This document shows, piece after piece, positions 51,039 through 60,890 of a DNA stretch of 64,000 bases (position 1 is the first letter of the stretch; the number at the start of each line of letters is the position of its first letter). This DNA is from Candidatus Pantoea deserta (GTDB lineage: Bacteria > Pseudomonadota > Gammaproteobacteria > Enterobacterales > Enterobacteriaceae), in NCBI RefSeq assembly GCF_003813865.1, contig NZ_RMVG01000008.1:62001-126000 (forward strand), given 5' to 3'. The notes under the pieces are model-generated. The model was not told where the DNA came from and did not search any database. It saw only the letters and a list, made by a program, of their open reading frames with translations. The position numbers were made by a program, and so were the translations under genes.

Positions 51039-52793
51039 ATGGCTTTTACTCTACGTCCCTATCAACAAGACGCGGTTAACGCGACCCTCAACCATTTTCG
51101 TCGTCACGCCGACCCCGCTGTCATTGTGCTGCCGACCGGCGCGGGCAAAAGTCTGGTGATCGCCGAACTGGCGCGGCTGGCGCGCGGACGCGTGCTGGTG
51201 CTGGCGCACGTAAAAGAGCTGGTGGAGCAAAACCACAGCAAATACCAGGCGTACGGCCTGGAAGCCGATATTTTCGCCGCCGGCTTGCAGCGTAAAGAGA
51301 GCCTGCGCAAAGTGGTCTTTGGCAGCGTGCAGTCGGTGGCGCGCAATCTGGCGCAGTTCGACAGCGCGTTTTCGCTGGTGATCGTCGATGAGTGCCACCG
51401 TATTAGCGATGACGATAACAGCCAGTATCAGCAGGTGTTTAACCAACTGCGCCGGCACAATCCGCAGCTGCGCCTGCTCGGCCTGACGGCGACGCCCTTC
51501 CGTCTCGGTAAAGGCTGGATCTATCACTTTCACTATCACGGTATGGTGCGCGGCGACGAAAAAGCGCTGTTTCGCGACTGCATCTATGAGCTGCCGCTGC
51601 GCTATATGATCAAACACGGCTTTCTGGTGCCGCCAGAGCGCCTTGATATGCCGGTGGTGCAGTACGACTTTAGCCGTTTGACCGCGCAGGCCAGCGGGCT
51701 ATTCAGCGAATCGGATCTTAACCGCGAGCTGAAACAGCAGCAGCGCGTCACGCCGCATATCATCAGCCAGATTGTTGAGTTTGCCGAAGATCGCCGCGGC
51801 GTCATGGTGTTTGCCGCCACGGTCGAGCACGCGCGCGAAATCCTGACGCTGCTGCCCGCCAACAGCGCGCTGATTTCTGCGGAGACGCCGGCGAAAGAGC
51901 GCGATGCCACTATCAATGCCTTTAAAGCGCAGCAGCTGAAGTTTCTGGTAAACGTGGCGGTTCTGACTACCGGCTTTGATGCGCCCCATGTCGATCTTAT
52001 CGCCATTCTGCGCCCGACCGAATCGGTCAGTTTATATCAGCAGATTGTCGGGCGCGGGCTGCGCCTGTCGCCGGGCAAAACCAGCTGTCTGATCCTGGAT
52101 TATGCCGGTAATCCTCACGACCTCTTTACGCCTGAAGTCGGCGCGCCAAAAGGCGCCAGCGATAACGAGCCGGTTCAGGTCTTCTGTCCCGCCTGCGGAT
52201 TCGCCAACACCTTCTGGGGCAAAGCCACCGCCGACGGCACCATCATCGAGCACTTTGGCCGTCGCTGCCAGGGGGTGCTGGAGGATGACGAGGGCAACCG
52301 CGAACAGTGCGACTTTCGCTTTCGTTTTAAAAGCTGTCCAGAGTGCGGCGCGGAAAACGACATCGCCGCGCGGCGCTGCCATCAGTGCGACAAGGTGCTG
52401 GTCGACCCCGACGATATGCTGAAAGCGGCCCTGAAGCTAAAGGATGCGCTGGTGCTGCGCTGCGGCGGCATGACGCTGACGCACGGGCGCGATGATAAAG
52501 GCGAATGGCTCAAGGCCACCTATTTCGATGAGGACGGCACCAGCGTTGATGAGCGCTTTCGGTTAAGCACGCCCGCGCAGCGCAAGGCGTTCGAACAGCT
52601 GTTTATGCGCCCCCATCAGCGCGCGCCCGGCGTGCCGCTCGGCTGGCAAACCGCAGCCGACGTCGTGGCGATGCAGCCGCTGCTGCGTCACCCGGACTTT
52701 GTGGTGGCGCGCGCGAAAGGACAGTTCTGGCAGGTGCGCGAAAAGGTTTTCGACTATGAGGGCCGCTTCCGTCGGGCCAATGAGCTGCGCTAA
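51039..52793 (+). CDS. radD: DEAD/DEAH-type helicase-like ATPase RadD (YejH)
   Basis: SF2 protein that in E. coli aids RecA-dependent repair and replication-fork processing. It has 584 aa (E. coli 586). The motor motifs are clear: Q-motif region [10 protein letters not shown], Walker [17 protein letters not shown] box, LTATPFR, and the second lobe [13 protein letters not shown]-terminal zinc-binding region uses the pairs CPAC, CPEC and CHQC between about 385 and 450. Single gene. Confidence 0.97.
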   Translation: MAFTLRPYQQDAVNATLNHFRRHADPAVIVLPTGAGKSLVIAELARLARGRVLVLAHVKELVEQNHSKYQAYGLEADIFAAGLQRKESLRKVVFGSVQSVARNLAQFDSAFSLVIVDECHRISDDDNSQYQQVFNQLRRHNPQLRLLGLTATPFRLGKGWIYHFHYHGMVRGDEKALFRDCIYELPLRYMIKHGFLVPPERLDMPVVQYDFSRLTAQASGLFSESDLNRELKQQQRVTPHIISQIVEFAEDRRGVMVFAATVEHAREILTLLPANSALISAETPAKERDATINAFKAQQLKFLVNVAVLTTGFDAPHVDLIAILRPTESVSLYQQIVGRGLRLSPGKTSCLILDYAGNPHDLFTPEVGAPKGASDNEPVQVFCPACGFANTFWGKATADGTIIEHFGRRCQGVLEDDEGNREQCDFRFRFKSCPECGAENDIAARRCHQCDKVLVDPDDMLKAALKLKDALVLRCGGMTLTHGRDDKGEWLKATYFDEDGTSVDERFRLSTPAQRKAFEQLFMRPHQRAPGVPLGWQTAADVVAMQPLLRHPDFVVARAKGQFWQVREKVFDYEGRFRRANELR

Positions 52794-52935
52794 GGTTTCG
52801 CATCAGGGGGCGGAATCATTTGCCCGCCCGGCCCATTGCGGCTATAATGCCGCCCGCTTTTGCATCCGCATCAGCATTTAGACAACCTCCTGTTGCTGGG
52901 TCGCCTGTAGCAGGAATAATTAAAGAGACATTACG

Positions 52936-53220
52936 ATGTTTACTATCAATGCAGAAGTACGTAAAGAGCAGGGTAAGGGTGCGAGCCGCCGCCTGCGCGC
53001 AGCGAACAAATTCCCGGCCATCATCTATGGCGGTAAAGAAGACGCTGTTTCTATCGAACTGGATCACGACTCTGTGATGAACATGCAGGCTAAGCCTGGC
53101 TTCTATACCGACGTTCTGACTATCGTTGTCGACGGTAAAGAAACCAGCGTTAAAGTGCAGGCTGTTCAGCGTCACCCGTTCAAGCCAAAACTGCACCACA
53201 TCGACTTCGTTCGCGCGTAA
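52936..53220 (+). CDS. rplY: 50S ribosomal protein L25
   Basis: 5S rRNA-binding ribosomal protein, 94 aa, the short enterobacterial form without the CTC domain. Typical start [20 protein letters not shown] and IIYGGKE, and the C-terminal [18 protein letters not shown]. Preceded by a moderate AAAGAG ribosome site and followed at once by a terminator. Confidence 0.99.
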   Translation: MFTINAEVRKEQGKGASRRLRAANKFPAIIYGGKEDAVSIELDHDSVMNMQAKPGFYTDVLTIVVDGKETSVKVQAVQRHPFKPKLHHIDFVRA

Positions 53221-53240
53221 GCGACCTACGACATCGAAAT

Positions 53241-53269
53241 AAAAAACGCCGCTTATGCGGCGTTTTTTT
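53241..53269. terminator. Bidirectional terminator between rplY and yejK
   Basis: AACGCCGC and GCGGCGTT pair with a TTAT loop, with A6 ahead and T7 after; it serves both convergent genes. Confidence 0.95.
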
Positions 53270-53276
53270 ATGCGGA

Positions 53277-54281
53277 TTATTTGCTGCTGGTGCGACGTTG
53301 CAGCTGATCGCGCAGGTTCGGCGGTGTGCCTTTGATGGTTAAGGTATCGGTGGCCGGATCCCAGAAAATACGCTCGCCGAGCAGCGTCGCATCAAAGTTG
53401 AGCGTCAGACCGCCGCCGCTGCCGGCAAATTTGGTCAGCTGGCGCAGCGTGCTGCGATCCGCCGGGAAGTGCTCTTCCAGCTCATAGCCCTGCTCCTGAG
53501 TAAACGCCTGAAACGATTTCTCGCCGAGCGGCGGCAGCTCTTTCGACAAATCTTCCAGCGCAATCTCTTCGCCCGCCTGAAGCTGCTCATTACAGTAGCT
53601 GTAAACCTGCTGGCGATAGTTCTGCCGTTCGCTTTTGTCGAGCTGCGATTCTGCGCAGTAGTCATCGACCGCCTGTAGCAGGCCGCGGTTTTGCGCTTTG
53701 GTATCCAGACCAACGCTGGCGCCGAGGAAATCCATAAAGAAATCGGCCACCTTGCGCCCTACCCGGCCGCGTAAAAAGGTCAGGTAGCGGGTCGAGTCCG
53801 GCGTCAGCTCCCATTCGGTCAGGTCGATGCGCGCCACGATATCCGCGTGGTTGATGTCGAGATAGTGGGTGCTGCTGATGTCCAGCTGTTCATTGACGCG
53901 CATGCTGCTCTGGCTGTTCAGCACCGCCATCAGCAGATACTCTACCGCCAGATAGCGATAGTGGACAAACAGCACCACTCCGCCTTCCGCGAAGGGATAT
54001 TTAGCCAGCTCATCGCGCAGACGCCCTGTGGCGGCGCGGCTGAATGCCAGGAAGTCGTCATTGCCCTGGCGGCAGTTGCGCAGCGCTTCCGCCAGCTCGC
54101 TCTCGTCATTAAACAGGCCGTAGGCTTTATTTTTAGCGCTATAAACGCGGTGCAGCTCCTCGACCATCGCCTCCACGGTGGCGTTGGCGGGCAGCAGCGT
54201 ATCACGCAGTACCAGCTCAAGCTGATTCTCGTCGCGTTTGATTAGCTGATGCAGAGCAATCTGGTCGATATCCAGACTCAT
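53277..54281 (-). CDS. yejK: Nucleoid-associated protein YejK (NdpA)
   Basis: 334 aa, matching E. coli YejK (335). A soluble protein found in nucleoid fractions, member of the NdpA/37-kDa nucleoid protein family, with conserved N-terminal [24 protein letters not shown] and central [19 protein letters not shown]. Molecular function is not well defined. Divergent from yejL. Confidence 0.96.
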   Translation of the reverse strand: MSLDIDQIALHQLIKRDENQLELVLRDTLLPANATVEAMVEELHRVYSAKNKAYGLFNDESELAEALRNCRQGNDDFLAFSRAATGRLRDELAKYPFAEGGVVLFVHYRYLAVEYLLMAVLNSQSSMRVNEQLDISSTHYLDINHADIVARIDLTEWELTPDSTRYLTFLRGRVGRKVADFFMDFLGASVGLDTKAQNRGLLQAVDDYCAESQLDKSERQNYRQQVYSYCNEQLQAGEEIALEDLSKELPPLGEKSFQAFTQEQGYELEEHFPADRSTLRQLTKFAGSGGGLTLNFDATLLGERIFWDPATDTLTIKGTPPNLRDQLQRRTSSK

Positions 54282-54439
54282 GGTAGACTCTCCTTTTAGT
54301 TCAGCGCGTATTCAAACACTGCCCGCTGCCGCTTTCAACATCCGTGCTACTGCCTGACGATGCGCTTTCGATAAAGTTGCAGAAAAAAGCCTGTTGTTAC
54401 GCTACTATATCGCCCTTTGAAACGAGATTAATCGACGAT

Positions 54440-54667
54440 ATGCCACAATCATCCCGCTACAGCGACGAACGCGTGGAACAACTCCTCGCACAACTGGCCC
54501 AGGTGCTGCAAAAAGACAATGCACCCACCGATCTTTCCCTGATGGTGTTGGGAAATATGGTGACCAACGTGATTAACAGCGATGTGGCGCCAGCCCAGCG
54601 CCGTTCGCTGGCCCGATCTTTTGCGGAAGCCTTGCAGGCCTCCGTGCGTGACGACAACGCCCATTAA
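54440..54667 (+). CDS. yejL: YejL family protein (UPF0352)
   Basis: 75 aa from ATG 54440, the same length as E. coli YejL; the upstream open frame to 54344 is not conserved in the family. Sequence shows the UPF0352 pattern [19 protein letters not shown] and [16 protein letters not shown], a small all-helical dimer. It precedes yejM by 22 bp and is probably co-transcribed. Confidence 0.95.
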   Translation: MPQSSRYSDERVEQLLAQLAQVLQKDNAPTDLSLMVLGNMVTNVINSDVAPAQRRSLARSFAEALQASVRDDNAH

Positions 54668-54689
54668 TTCGCTGATTTGACCGCATAAT

Positions 54690-56444
54690 ATGGTAACCAA
54701 CCGACAGCGCTACCGCGAGAAAGTGTCCCAGATGATTAGCTGGGGGCACTGGTTTGCTCTGTTTAATATTTTCTTCGCGTTAATTTTAGGCAGCCGCTAT
54801 CTGTTGGTCGCCGACTGGCCCGCTTCGCTTGCTGGACGCATTTACGCCTTTAGCAGCTGGATCGGCCATTTCAGCTTTATCGTGTTTGCTGTTTATCTGC
54901 TGGTTATTTTCCCCCTGACCTTTGTGGTGATGTCGCAGCGGCTGCTGCGCGTGCTGTCAGCGATTATCGCCACCGTCGGGCTGACGTTGATCATGGTGGA
55001 CAGCGCGGTATTTAACCGCTTCCACCTGCACCTGAATCCGGTGGTGTGGGAGCTGGTGATCAACCCTGACCAGAGCGAGATGGCGCGCGACTGGCAGCTG
55101 ATGTTTATCAGCGTACCGCTGATCTTCCTGGTTGAGATGCTGTTCGCAACCTGGAGCTGGCAAAAACTGCGCAGCCTGAACCGGCGCTCTTTCGGCAAGC
55201 CGCTGGCGGCGCTGTTTATCAGCGCCTTCTTCGCCAGCCACCTGCTTTATATCTGGGCGGACGCCAACTTTTATCGCCCAATAACGATGCAGCGCGCCAA
55301 CCTGCCGCTCTCCTACCCGATGACCGCACGTCGCTTCCTTGAGCGCCACGGTCTGCTGGATGCGCAGGCTTATCAGCAGCGTCTGGTTCAGCAGGGCGAT
55401 CCGGAAGCGCTTTCCGTGCAGTATCCGCTCAGCGATATTACCTTCCGCGACGGCGGTACGCGCAATAACCTGCTGGTGATCACCGTAAAAGGGCTGAACG
55501 GCGGCGATATGGCCAAAGCGCTGCCGCAGCTTAATCAGTTCGCCAGCGCAAACCTGCGCTTTACGCAGCACTACAGCGCGGGCGATGTCGCAGAAAAAGG
55601 CTTGTTTGGCCTGTTCTACGGCATATCCGCCAGCTATATGGACGGCGTGCTGGCCGCGCGCATGCCTTCAGCGCTGCTGGGCGCGCTCAGTTCTCAGGGT
55701 TATCAGTTTGGCCTGTTCTCTTCTGAGGGCTTTAACCAGCCGCTCTATCGTCAGGCGCTGCTGACCGATTACACCTTGCCTGCTACCGATCGCCAGCCTA
55801 ACGCCAGCACCATCGCCCAGTGGCAAACCTGGGTGAATGGACAAAAGCCCGACGGTAATCCGTGGTTTTCCTGGCTGGCGCTGGACGGTATTGATCTAAA
55901 CAGCGCCACGGCGAAAACGCGTCAGCGCAGCTACCTGCGTCAGGCCTCGGCCATCGATGAGCAGATTCATAGCGTGCTCGCGACGCTGGAACAGCGTGAC
56001 CTGCTGAAAAACACCGTGGTGGTGATTACGGCGCAGCAGGGTCTGGCGCTGAACGGTAATCCTGATAGCGTGGGCAACCGCGAGAATTTGCGCGTTCCGC
56101 TAGTGATCCACTGGCCGGATACGCCTGCGCAGACGATTAATCGCCTGACGGACCATCAGGATGTGATGGCGACGCTGATGCAGCGCCTGCTGCATGTGCG
56201 CACCAACCCGGTAAATTATTCGCAGGGGGAAGATCTGTTTGCCGCACAGCGCCGACGCGACTGGGTGGCCAGCAGTGAAGATAACCGTCTGGTGATAACC
56301 ACGCCGCAGGTGACGCTGGTGCTGAACGGTAATGGCAGCTATCGCGCCTATGACGCGCAGGGTAATTCCTTGAAAGATCACAGGCCGCAGCTGGCGTTAT
56401 TGCTTCAGGTGCTGACGGAAGAGAAGCGTTTTATCGCTAACTGA
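54690..56444 (+). CDS. yejM: Inner-membrane LPS regulator YejM (PbgA/LapC)
   Basis: 584 aa (E. coli 586). Five N-terminal membrane helices (to about 190) are followed by a basic linker and a periplasmic sulfatase/phosphatase-like domain. In E. coli it senses periplasmic-leaflet LPS and restrains LapB/FtsH degradation of LpxC. It is essential there, so an intact gene is expected, and no interruption is seen. Confidence 0.97.
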   Translation: MVTNRQRYREKVSQMISWGHWFALFNIFFALILGSRYLLVADWPASLAGRIYAFSSWIGHFSFIVFAVYLLVIFPLTFVVMSQRLLRVLSAIIATVGLTLIMVDSAVFNRFHLHLNPVVWELVINPDQSEMARDWQLMFISVPLIFLVEMLFATWSWQKLRSLNRRSFGKPLAALFISAFFASHLLYIWADANFYRPITMQRANLPLSYPMTARRFLERHGLLDAQAYQQRLVQQGDPEALSVQYPLSDITFRDGGTRNNLLVITVKGLNGGDMAKALPQLNQFASANLRFTQHYSAGDVAEKGLFGLFYGISASYMDGVLAARMPSALLGALSSQGYQFGLFSSEGFNQPLYRQALLTDYTLPATDRQPNASTIAQWQTWVNGQKPDGNPWFSWLALDGIDLNSATAKTRQRSYLRQASAIDEQIHSVLATLEQRDLLKNTVVVITAQQGLALNGNPDSVGNRENLRVPLVIHWPDTPAQTINRLTDHQDVMATLMQRLLHVRTNPVNYSQGEDLFAAQRRRDWVASSEDNRLVITTPQVTLVLNGNGSYRAYDAQGNSLKDHRPQLALLLQVLTEEKRFIAN

Positions 56445-56515
56445 TTATTTATGAGGCAGTTAGACGCCAGTAGCTTGCATTCCGCTGAAGAAACAGTAGA
56501 CTAAGCCCCACTGTT

Positions 56516-56592
56516 CGGCACGTAGCGCAGCCTGGTAGCGCACTGTCATGGGGTGTCAGGGGTCGGAGGTTCAAATCCTCTCGTGCCGACCA
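56516..56592 (+). tRNA. proL: tRNA-Pro (anticodon GGG)
   Basis: 77 nt including encoded CCA. The acceptor stem CGGCACG/CGTGCCG is perfect, D stem is GCGC/GCGC, the anticodon loop ATGGGGT gives GGG, and the anticodon stem CTGTC/GTCAG keeps the U-U mismatch of E. coli proL with a compensated C-G to U-A pair. Located directly after yejM, as in E. coli. Its 3' end is partly duplicated near 57505-57516. Confidence 0.97.
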
Positions 56593-56605
56593 AAATTCCC
56601 AACTA

Positions 56606-56632
56606 AAGCAGCCTGCAAAGGCTGCTTTTTTT
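56606..56632 (+). terminator. Terminator after proL
   Basis: AGCAGCCT and AGGCTGCT form an 8-bp stem with GCAA loop, followed by seven T. Confidence 0.93.
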
Positions 56633-57504
56633 ATGCGTGGATTTTGCCAGGGTAAAATGACGGTAAAACCCGTCATCGATATTTCAGGCTGGTGATGACG
56701 AAACAGGCTCATTATCACGCCATACGCTCATGATTCTTCAGTTACCTTTCCCGCTGCGCCACCGTCATCAAACGCCGCTCCTGCCATCCTTTGAGCGCTA
56801 TCTGTGATAACACGCCGATCGGCAGGTTCAGGTTAACTCTCTGTTCAGAAAATTAACTGAGATTTCATCCGACGTTTCGTTGTCTGGCCGTCAGGTATTT
56901 TCCATGCCGATCGTCAGCTTATTAGCCGGTCCGGGCTGGCCTGTTTACCCCTCCCCCTCTTCGCTCTCTTTCTCTTCTCCGCCATCCTGAGCGCGCACCA
57001 GAGATCCGCTGGCGCTGCTGACGGCTCTGTGTCTTTCAGCCCGATACTCCTCACCCGCGCTGAACTGAATCAGTTGCGCTGTATTCGATCTCTTTTTTTA
57101 CTCTTCCCTGTGCTGTGCTGGTTCGGCACCAGACTCATGGTAAAAAAGCGTCCTTGTCCGTTGTAGTGGAAACCTGACCAGGCCGCGTCGCCTGGTCTGA
57201 GTGACAGGAGGTCGCCTAAATTCGCTCTGTTTCAGACAGGTTGCTGAGATGGCGCAGTTAGATATATGGCATCTGTTTAATCAGGCGGGCGTGGTACGCG
57301 TCAGTAGTGACGTCAGGCTGACATCCGGCGCGCCAGTCTGTCACAGAGCGGTTTAATCTCCACCCGGCACGCCACATATGCGCATAACCAGGGGCGACAG
57401 TAGCCATCCATTGTTTCAGACAACGCCGTCTGCACCCCGCTATCGGCTCAGGGACACCCGTTGCCGCCAGTCAGGGGGCTGCGGAGATCGGAGATGCCCG
57501 TCTT

Positions 57505-57516
57505 CTCGTGCCGACG
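57505..57516 (+). repeat. Putative attR: copy of the proL 3' end
   Basis: Twelve bases, TCTCGTGCCGAC, identical to the 3' arm of proL before its CCA. It lies about 930 bp from the tRNA in direct orientation. Confidence 0.5.
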
Positions 57517-57532
57517 CAATTATTCCAGTAAA

Positions 57533-57563
57533 AAAGGGTTAATCTTGTGATTAACCTTTTTCT
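57533..57563 (+). terminator. Terminator downstream of the putative attR
   Basis: GGTTAAT and ATTAACC form a stem with a 6-nt loop, A-rich before and TTTTTC after (about 57538-57563). It may be the tRNA's original terminator displaced by an insertion, or a terminator of the relic element. Confidence 0.8.
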
Positions 57564-57890
57564 TTAGGTCTGTTTTGTGCATAAGCTATCCCCTGCCGCA
57601 CAGCCTCATTGCGCCCTTCTTTCCAGTCCCGGAAACACTATTGCTTCGCCTCCTGCCTGTGGTCGCAGGCTTTGCTGCGCGCTGTCAGGCAGCTTTTGCT
57701 ACCGCCGAATCTGTCGTACGCGCCTCTCTGTACAGGCCGCCGTTAACTGCGCGCCATCTGACCGCCTTGCGCCGTCAGACGCGTCCAGAAACCGCGCCGC
57801 AGACAGTATAAACACAGAGCCAGTGCGCATCTCAATCACACCCGCAGTAACGCACTTTTCCAGGTCAGAGAGAACGATTTTCCCGCTTTT

Positions 57891-58754
57891 CTACAGTTTT
57901 AACTGGCTGCCTAAAATGACATCGGCTTCCTGTAGGGTAACATCCAGTCCCGCTGAGGGCGTAAAGGTCAGCTCGCCAAAAATGACTTTACTGTTGAGCA
58001 AATAGAAATCCGCCCGAACGAATTTAAAGTCAACCGCTAACTTCTGCGCATACTCTTTCATTTTGTCGAAACCCTCAGGCTTCTGCGGATACTGGTTCTC
58101 TTTAATCAGTTCAATGGTGTCCTCGAAAGGCAGAGGTTGCCAGTTCATATCAAAATAATAGAACTTAGGCGTTCCCTTTTCTCGTCCGACGCAAACCATG
58201 ACCGCGTAAGGTTTGCCGTTGAAACAGTAGAACTTATAGTCATCCGGGAAACCGCCGCGTTCGTTTTCGATAAATTTTTCACACAGAATTTTCCTTTCAA
58301 TCTTTTTATATTGCGGCTCAATAAAAAGCGATGAAAAATCCTGCTTTAACCATCGGTCAAGCTGTCGGTTTGTTTTTTCAATGTCCAGTGAAGACTTATC
58401 ATCACAGATGATATTGTAACCGGCGCCATGGTTGCACTTAAGCGCAAATTTCTTCGGCAAGGCCGCGTAGTCGATACTTTCGGCGCTGTCGTACACGCCA
58501 TACAGCTCATTGAGGATCTCGCTACACCCTTTAGCAGCCACATACTCCCTGACACGGTATTTGTCGGCGCACAGGGTATAGATATGGTTATTAAGCTCAT
58601 TAAACTTGAGCCACTGGATCTTTTCGTTAAAGTTTCTGGGGTTGGTTAAGTTAAGCTTCTTCTTGAACTTAATAAAATAGTGAGCTTTTGCACAAGATTC
58701 AGGGAACATATTAGCACTAATTTTCAGAGCTGATTTAACTGTTTGCTTTATCAT
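57891..58754 (-). CDS. TupA-like ATP-grasp protein (polysaccharide-associated)
   Basis: 287 aa. The TupA-like ATP-grasp family is recognisable from the order NEKIQWLKF, ADKYRVREYV, FALKCNHGAGYNIIC, the ILCEKFIEN Lys/Glu region, DDYKFYCFNGKP and VRADFYLLNSKVIFGELTFTPSAGL at the C-terminus. Such proteins occur in capsule, teichuronic-acid and O-antigen clusters and probably join an amino-acid or other acyl group to a polysaccharide. The gene is clearly more AT-rich than the backbone. It starts one base after the stop of the flippase gene, so the two are coupled. Confidence 0.8.
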   Translation of the reverse strand: MIKQTVKSALKISANMFPESCAKAHYFIKFKKKLNLTNPRNFNEKIQWLKFNELNNHIYTLCADKYRVREYVAAKGCSEILNELYGVYDSAESIDYAALPKKFALKCNHGAGYNIICDDKSSLDIEKTNRQLDRWLKQDFSSLFIEPQYKKIERKILCEKFIENERGGFPDDYKFYCFNGKPYAVMVCVGREKGTPKFYYFDMNWQPLPFEDTIELIKENQYPQKPEGFDKMKEYAQKLAVDFKFVRADFYLLNSKVIFGELTFTPSAGLDVTLQEADVILGSQLKL

Positions 58755-58755
58755 T

Positions 58756-60000
58756 TTAGTTTAATTCTCTCAGTTTAAAAATGTTAAGGTGCATTTTGGC
58801 GATGGTTTTATTTCTGAAAAAGTAGTTAAGAAGCGTACAGGATAAAATCTCAACCAGTAGAAAACAGTAGGCAGCCCCGTTAATGCCAAACGTATTAATC
58901 ATGACCCAGGATAACGGGACGGTTAACAGACAGCACAGCACCATTTTTTTAGCCAGGTAGTTATAACCGGACTCTTTAATGATATAGCGGTAGCAGATCG
59001 TTCCTAAGGAAGAGAACATCGTGCCGATGATAATGACGGGAATAATTTTAACGGCTTCCATATAGCTTTCGCCGTAAAGTAAGCGGATAAAAAACTCGCC
59101 AAAAAGCGCGAATCCGCCCAGCGCAAACAGAGAGAGCAGGATTGCCATGCGGTTGATTTTCATCAGCAGTTTATCAACGGCTATTTGATCTTTCTCGCTG
59201 TATATCTTTGAGAAAAAACTGGTGATCAGCGCCAGTACAATAAATGACCAGGCATTTCCCAGGGTAAGCGCGACGCTGTAAATGCCCAGAGCAGAGTATG
59301 AAAGCACCTTAGCCAGAAAAATGCTTGATATCTGCGTATAGATGTCTGTTGCCAGGGTTGACAGAATCAGCGCGCTGCCGGTGTAGAGCATGTAGCGGCT
59401 ATAAGTCCCGGTTCCTTTACTGCTCTGTTTGATTTCGGCGGTGTGTTTAAAATAGATAAGGCGCATCACGTAAGGAACAAAAGGGATAATCACAATAGGC
59501 AGGGTCAAGTAATACAGCGGCAGCTGGAACCAGGAGATGCCGAACCGAATCAACAGCGCCAGCATTAACCCAATTACATTAGTGATGGTATTTATCTTTG
59601 ATTTTAACTGGGTGTTGTTATAAATAGAGAAAAAGTCCATCACTATGTAGTAGGTGGCGATGCAGTTCGCCACACCAAAAATGAACACGACAGGGTCGGT
59701 AAACAGATAGAGATAAAGCAGTATCGCGCCTGATGACAGCAGGAAGAATATACGCCGCAGGTTTTGCGTCTGCATCGCCAGAGCGATGCCGGACCTGGCG
59801 TTTTCGCTCATGCGTTTGAATATAATGCTCTGCCCGCCAAACCAGGACAGGGTTTGCACAAATAAAAACAGTGAGGTAGATATATTTATCTTACCGAAAT
59901 TATCAGGTCCAATGTACTTTGCCATAAGCGAATTAACATAGAGCAATCCAATAATGTTAATTGACTTTTCCAGCATGATCCATATTGCGTTAGAGTACAT
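58756..60000 (-). CDS. Wzx-type oligosaccharide flippase (MATE/PST superfamily)
   Basis: 414 aa from ATG 60000, with about 12 hydrophobic segments and a typical PST/Wzx N-terminus (SNAIWIMLEKSINIIGLLYVNSLMAKYIGPDNFGKI-region). A GTG at 60012 in frame is an alternative. It would move a lipid-linked glycan across the inner membrane. AT-rich, unlike the flanking backbone, and paired only with the ATP-grasp gene; no glycosyltransferase or polymerase gene is near, so the pair must serve a glycan made elsewhere or be a relic of a larger cluster. Confidence 0.85.
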   Translation of the reverse strand: MYSNAIWIMLEKSINIIGLLYVNSLMAKYIGPDNFGKINISTSLFLFVQTLSWFGGQSIIFKRMSENARSGIALAMQTQNLRRIFFLLSSGAILLYLYLFTDPVVFIFGVANCIATYYIVMDFFSIYNNTQLKSKINTITNVIGLMLALLIRFGISWFQLPLYYLTLPIVIIPFVPYVMRLIYFKHTAEIKQSSKGTGTYSRYMLYTGSALILSTLATDIYTQISSIFLAKVLSYSALGIYSVALTLGNAWSFIVLALITSFFSKIYSEKDQIAVDKLLMKINRMAILLSLFALGGFALFGEFFIRLLYGESYMEAVKIIPVIIIGTMFSSLGTICYRYIIKESGYNYLAKKMVLCCLLTVPLSWVMINTFGINGAAYCFLLVEILSCTLLNYFFRNKTIAKMHLNIFKLRELN

Positions 60001-60590
60001 TTCATATCTCACATAAACATAATTTTGCTGATGTTGTCATTGTTCACCAGACGGTTTGCCGTCTGAAAGAGAGACCTTATTAATAAATGCTATATCTTTT
60101 TGTGTAATAGTTATTAAGCTTTGCTCTTCACGCCACTCGTTATTACTGGCCGCGTTATTTTATTTGGTTGATAGTGTGGCCGCTGATATAAAAATAGTGA
60201 AGATATTTTTTAATTTATCAGAATAATGACAGCGTTTTTCACGCGATAATTCCAGCTATTAATAGTGTTTCCGACGTTGTAAGGCTATCCTCAGCGCGCT
60301 CTGTTCTTTTAGACATTCGTTGCAGGCGCTGACGGCAAAGAAGTTTTCATGCCGGATCGCCCTGAAGCGATAATAGTCAGCGGCTGACATTCTCACTAAG
60401 CGCGGTCTCGCCATTTACGCCCGCGTTCATAGTTAAGAAGTATTGTGGTGAACAGGCGAAACGCAGCTCTGCTGCGCCGGTTGCGGTACGGGTTAACGCC
60501 GGGGCGAGCCATGCATAAAGAGCGCCCTTGACCTCTTTGCCAGAATCATGGTCTATACTTAGCTGCGTGTGGGTAACAAGAGGAGAGTTC
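60001..60590. other. Intergenic, AT-rich at the left, small-gene promoter at the right
   Basis: The left part (60001-60260) is very AT-rich and should hold the promoter of the leftward flippase pair. A 71-codon frame on the minus strand (60377-60592) has no family features and is probably spurious. Near 60562-60571 CTATACTTAG forms a good -10 region, of the kind seen at stationary-phase sigma-S promoters, ahead of the 26-codon gene. Confidence 0.55.
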
Positions 60591-60671
60591 ATGCATTACA
60601 TTGAAAAAGACGATCCAAATAATGCGCCTGAGTCAGGTGACAAGCGTCCCGAACCGGACCAGAAGCAGTAA
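60591..60671 (+). CDS. 26-aa hydrophilic small protein
   Basis: Product MHYIEKDDPNNAPESGDKRP followed by EPDQKQ; no family recognised. Evidence that it is real: an AAGAGGAG ribosome site five or six bases before the ATG, a CTATACT -10 box about 22-29 bp upstream of the start, and a strong terminator beginning six bases after the stop, giving a compact single-gene transcript. The peptide is acidic/polar and rich in Pro, Asp, Asn, Glu and Lys without a membrane segment or signal, so it would be cytosolic and probably unstructured. Confidence 0.7.
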   Translation: MHYIEKDDPNNAPESGDKRPEPDQKQ

Positions 60672-60676
60672 CCCAC

Positions 60677-60700
60677 AAGGCCGCCATGCGCGGCCTTTTT
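60677..60700 (+). terminator. Terminator of the 26-codon gene
   Basis: AAGGCCGC and GCGGCCTT pair across CATGC, followed by TTTTT. Confidence 0.92.
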
Positions 60701-60890
60701 GCTCTCTGCGGCCAATCCGCAACACCTCCCGACAGCGTTATCTCCAGCGACCTCTGCCTTTACGTTGTACAGCTGACTTCGATCTACCTCACAAATCTGC
60801 CATCCGCTGCGCTTGTTTAACCTTACTGAAACAAAAACGTCATAAAAGGTCACTATTCTAAAGCCCTCTGATTTTCAGATGGAGAACATA

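Larger units (their letters stand above)
56633..57890. mobile_element. Gene-poor relic island bounded by proL and a partial att duplicate
   Basis: About 1.25 kb with no convincing gene. TCTCGTGCCGAC, the end of proL (56578-56590 region), recurs at about 57505-57516 in the same orientation, followed by a similar AATT; this is what integration into the tRNA 3' end leaves. No integrase remains between the copies. A 35-codon ORF (57249-57356) and two overlapping frames after 57575 have no recognisable product. The base composition is mixed and much of it pyrimidine-rich. Confidence 0.5.

Noticed and set aside
57249-57356. 35-codon ORF in the proL relic island
   Set aside because: Only a weak ribosome-like site and no recognisable sequence; probably chance.
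57577-58005. Overlapping plus-strand frames of 142 and 78 codons
   Set aside because: Low-complexity Ala/Arg/Ser composition, both frames open simultaneously, and the longer one runs into the antisense of the TupA-like gene.
60377-60592. 71-codon minus-strand ORF ahead of the small gene
   Set aside because: No ribosome site or family features, and it overlaps the promoter of the 26-codon gene on the other strand.
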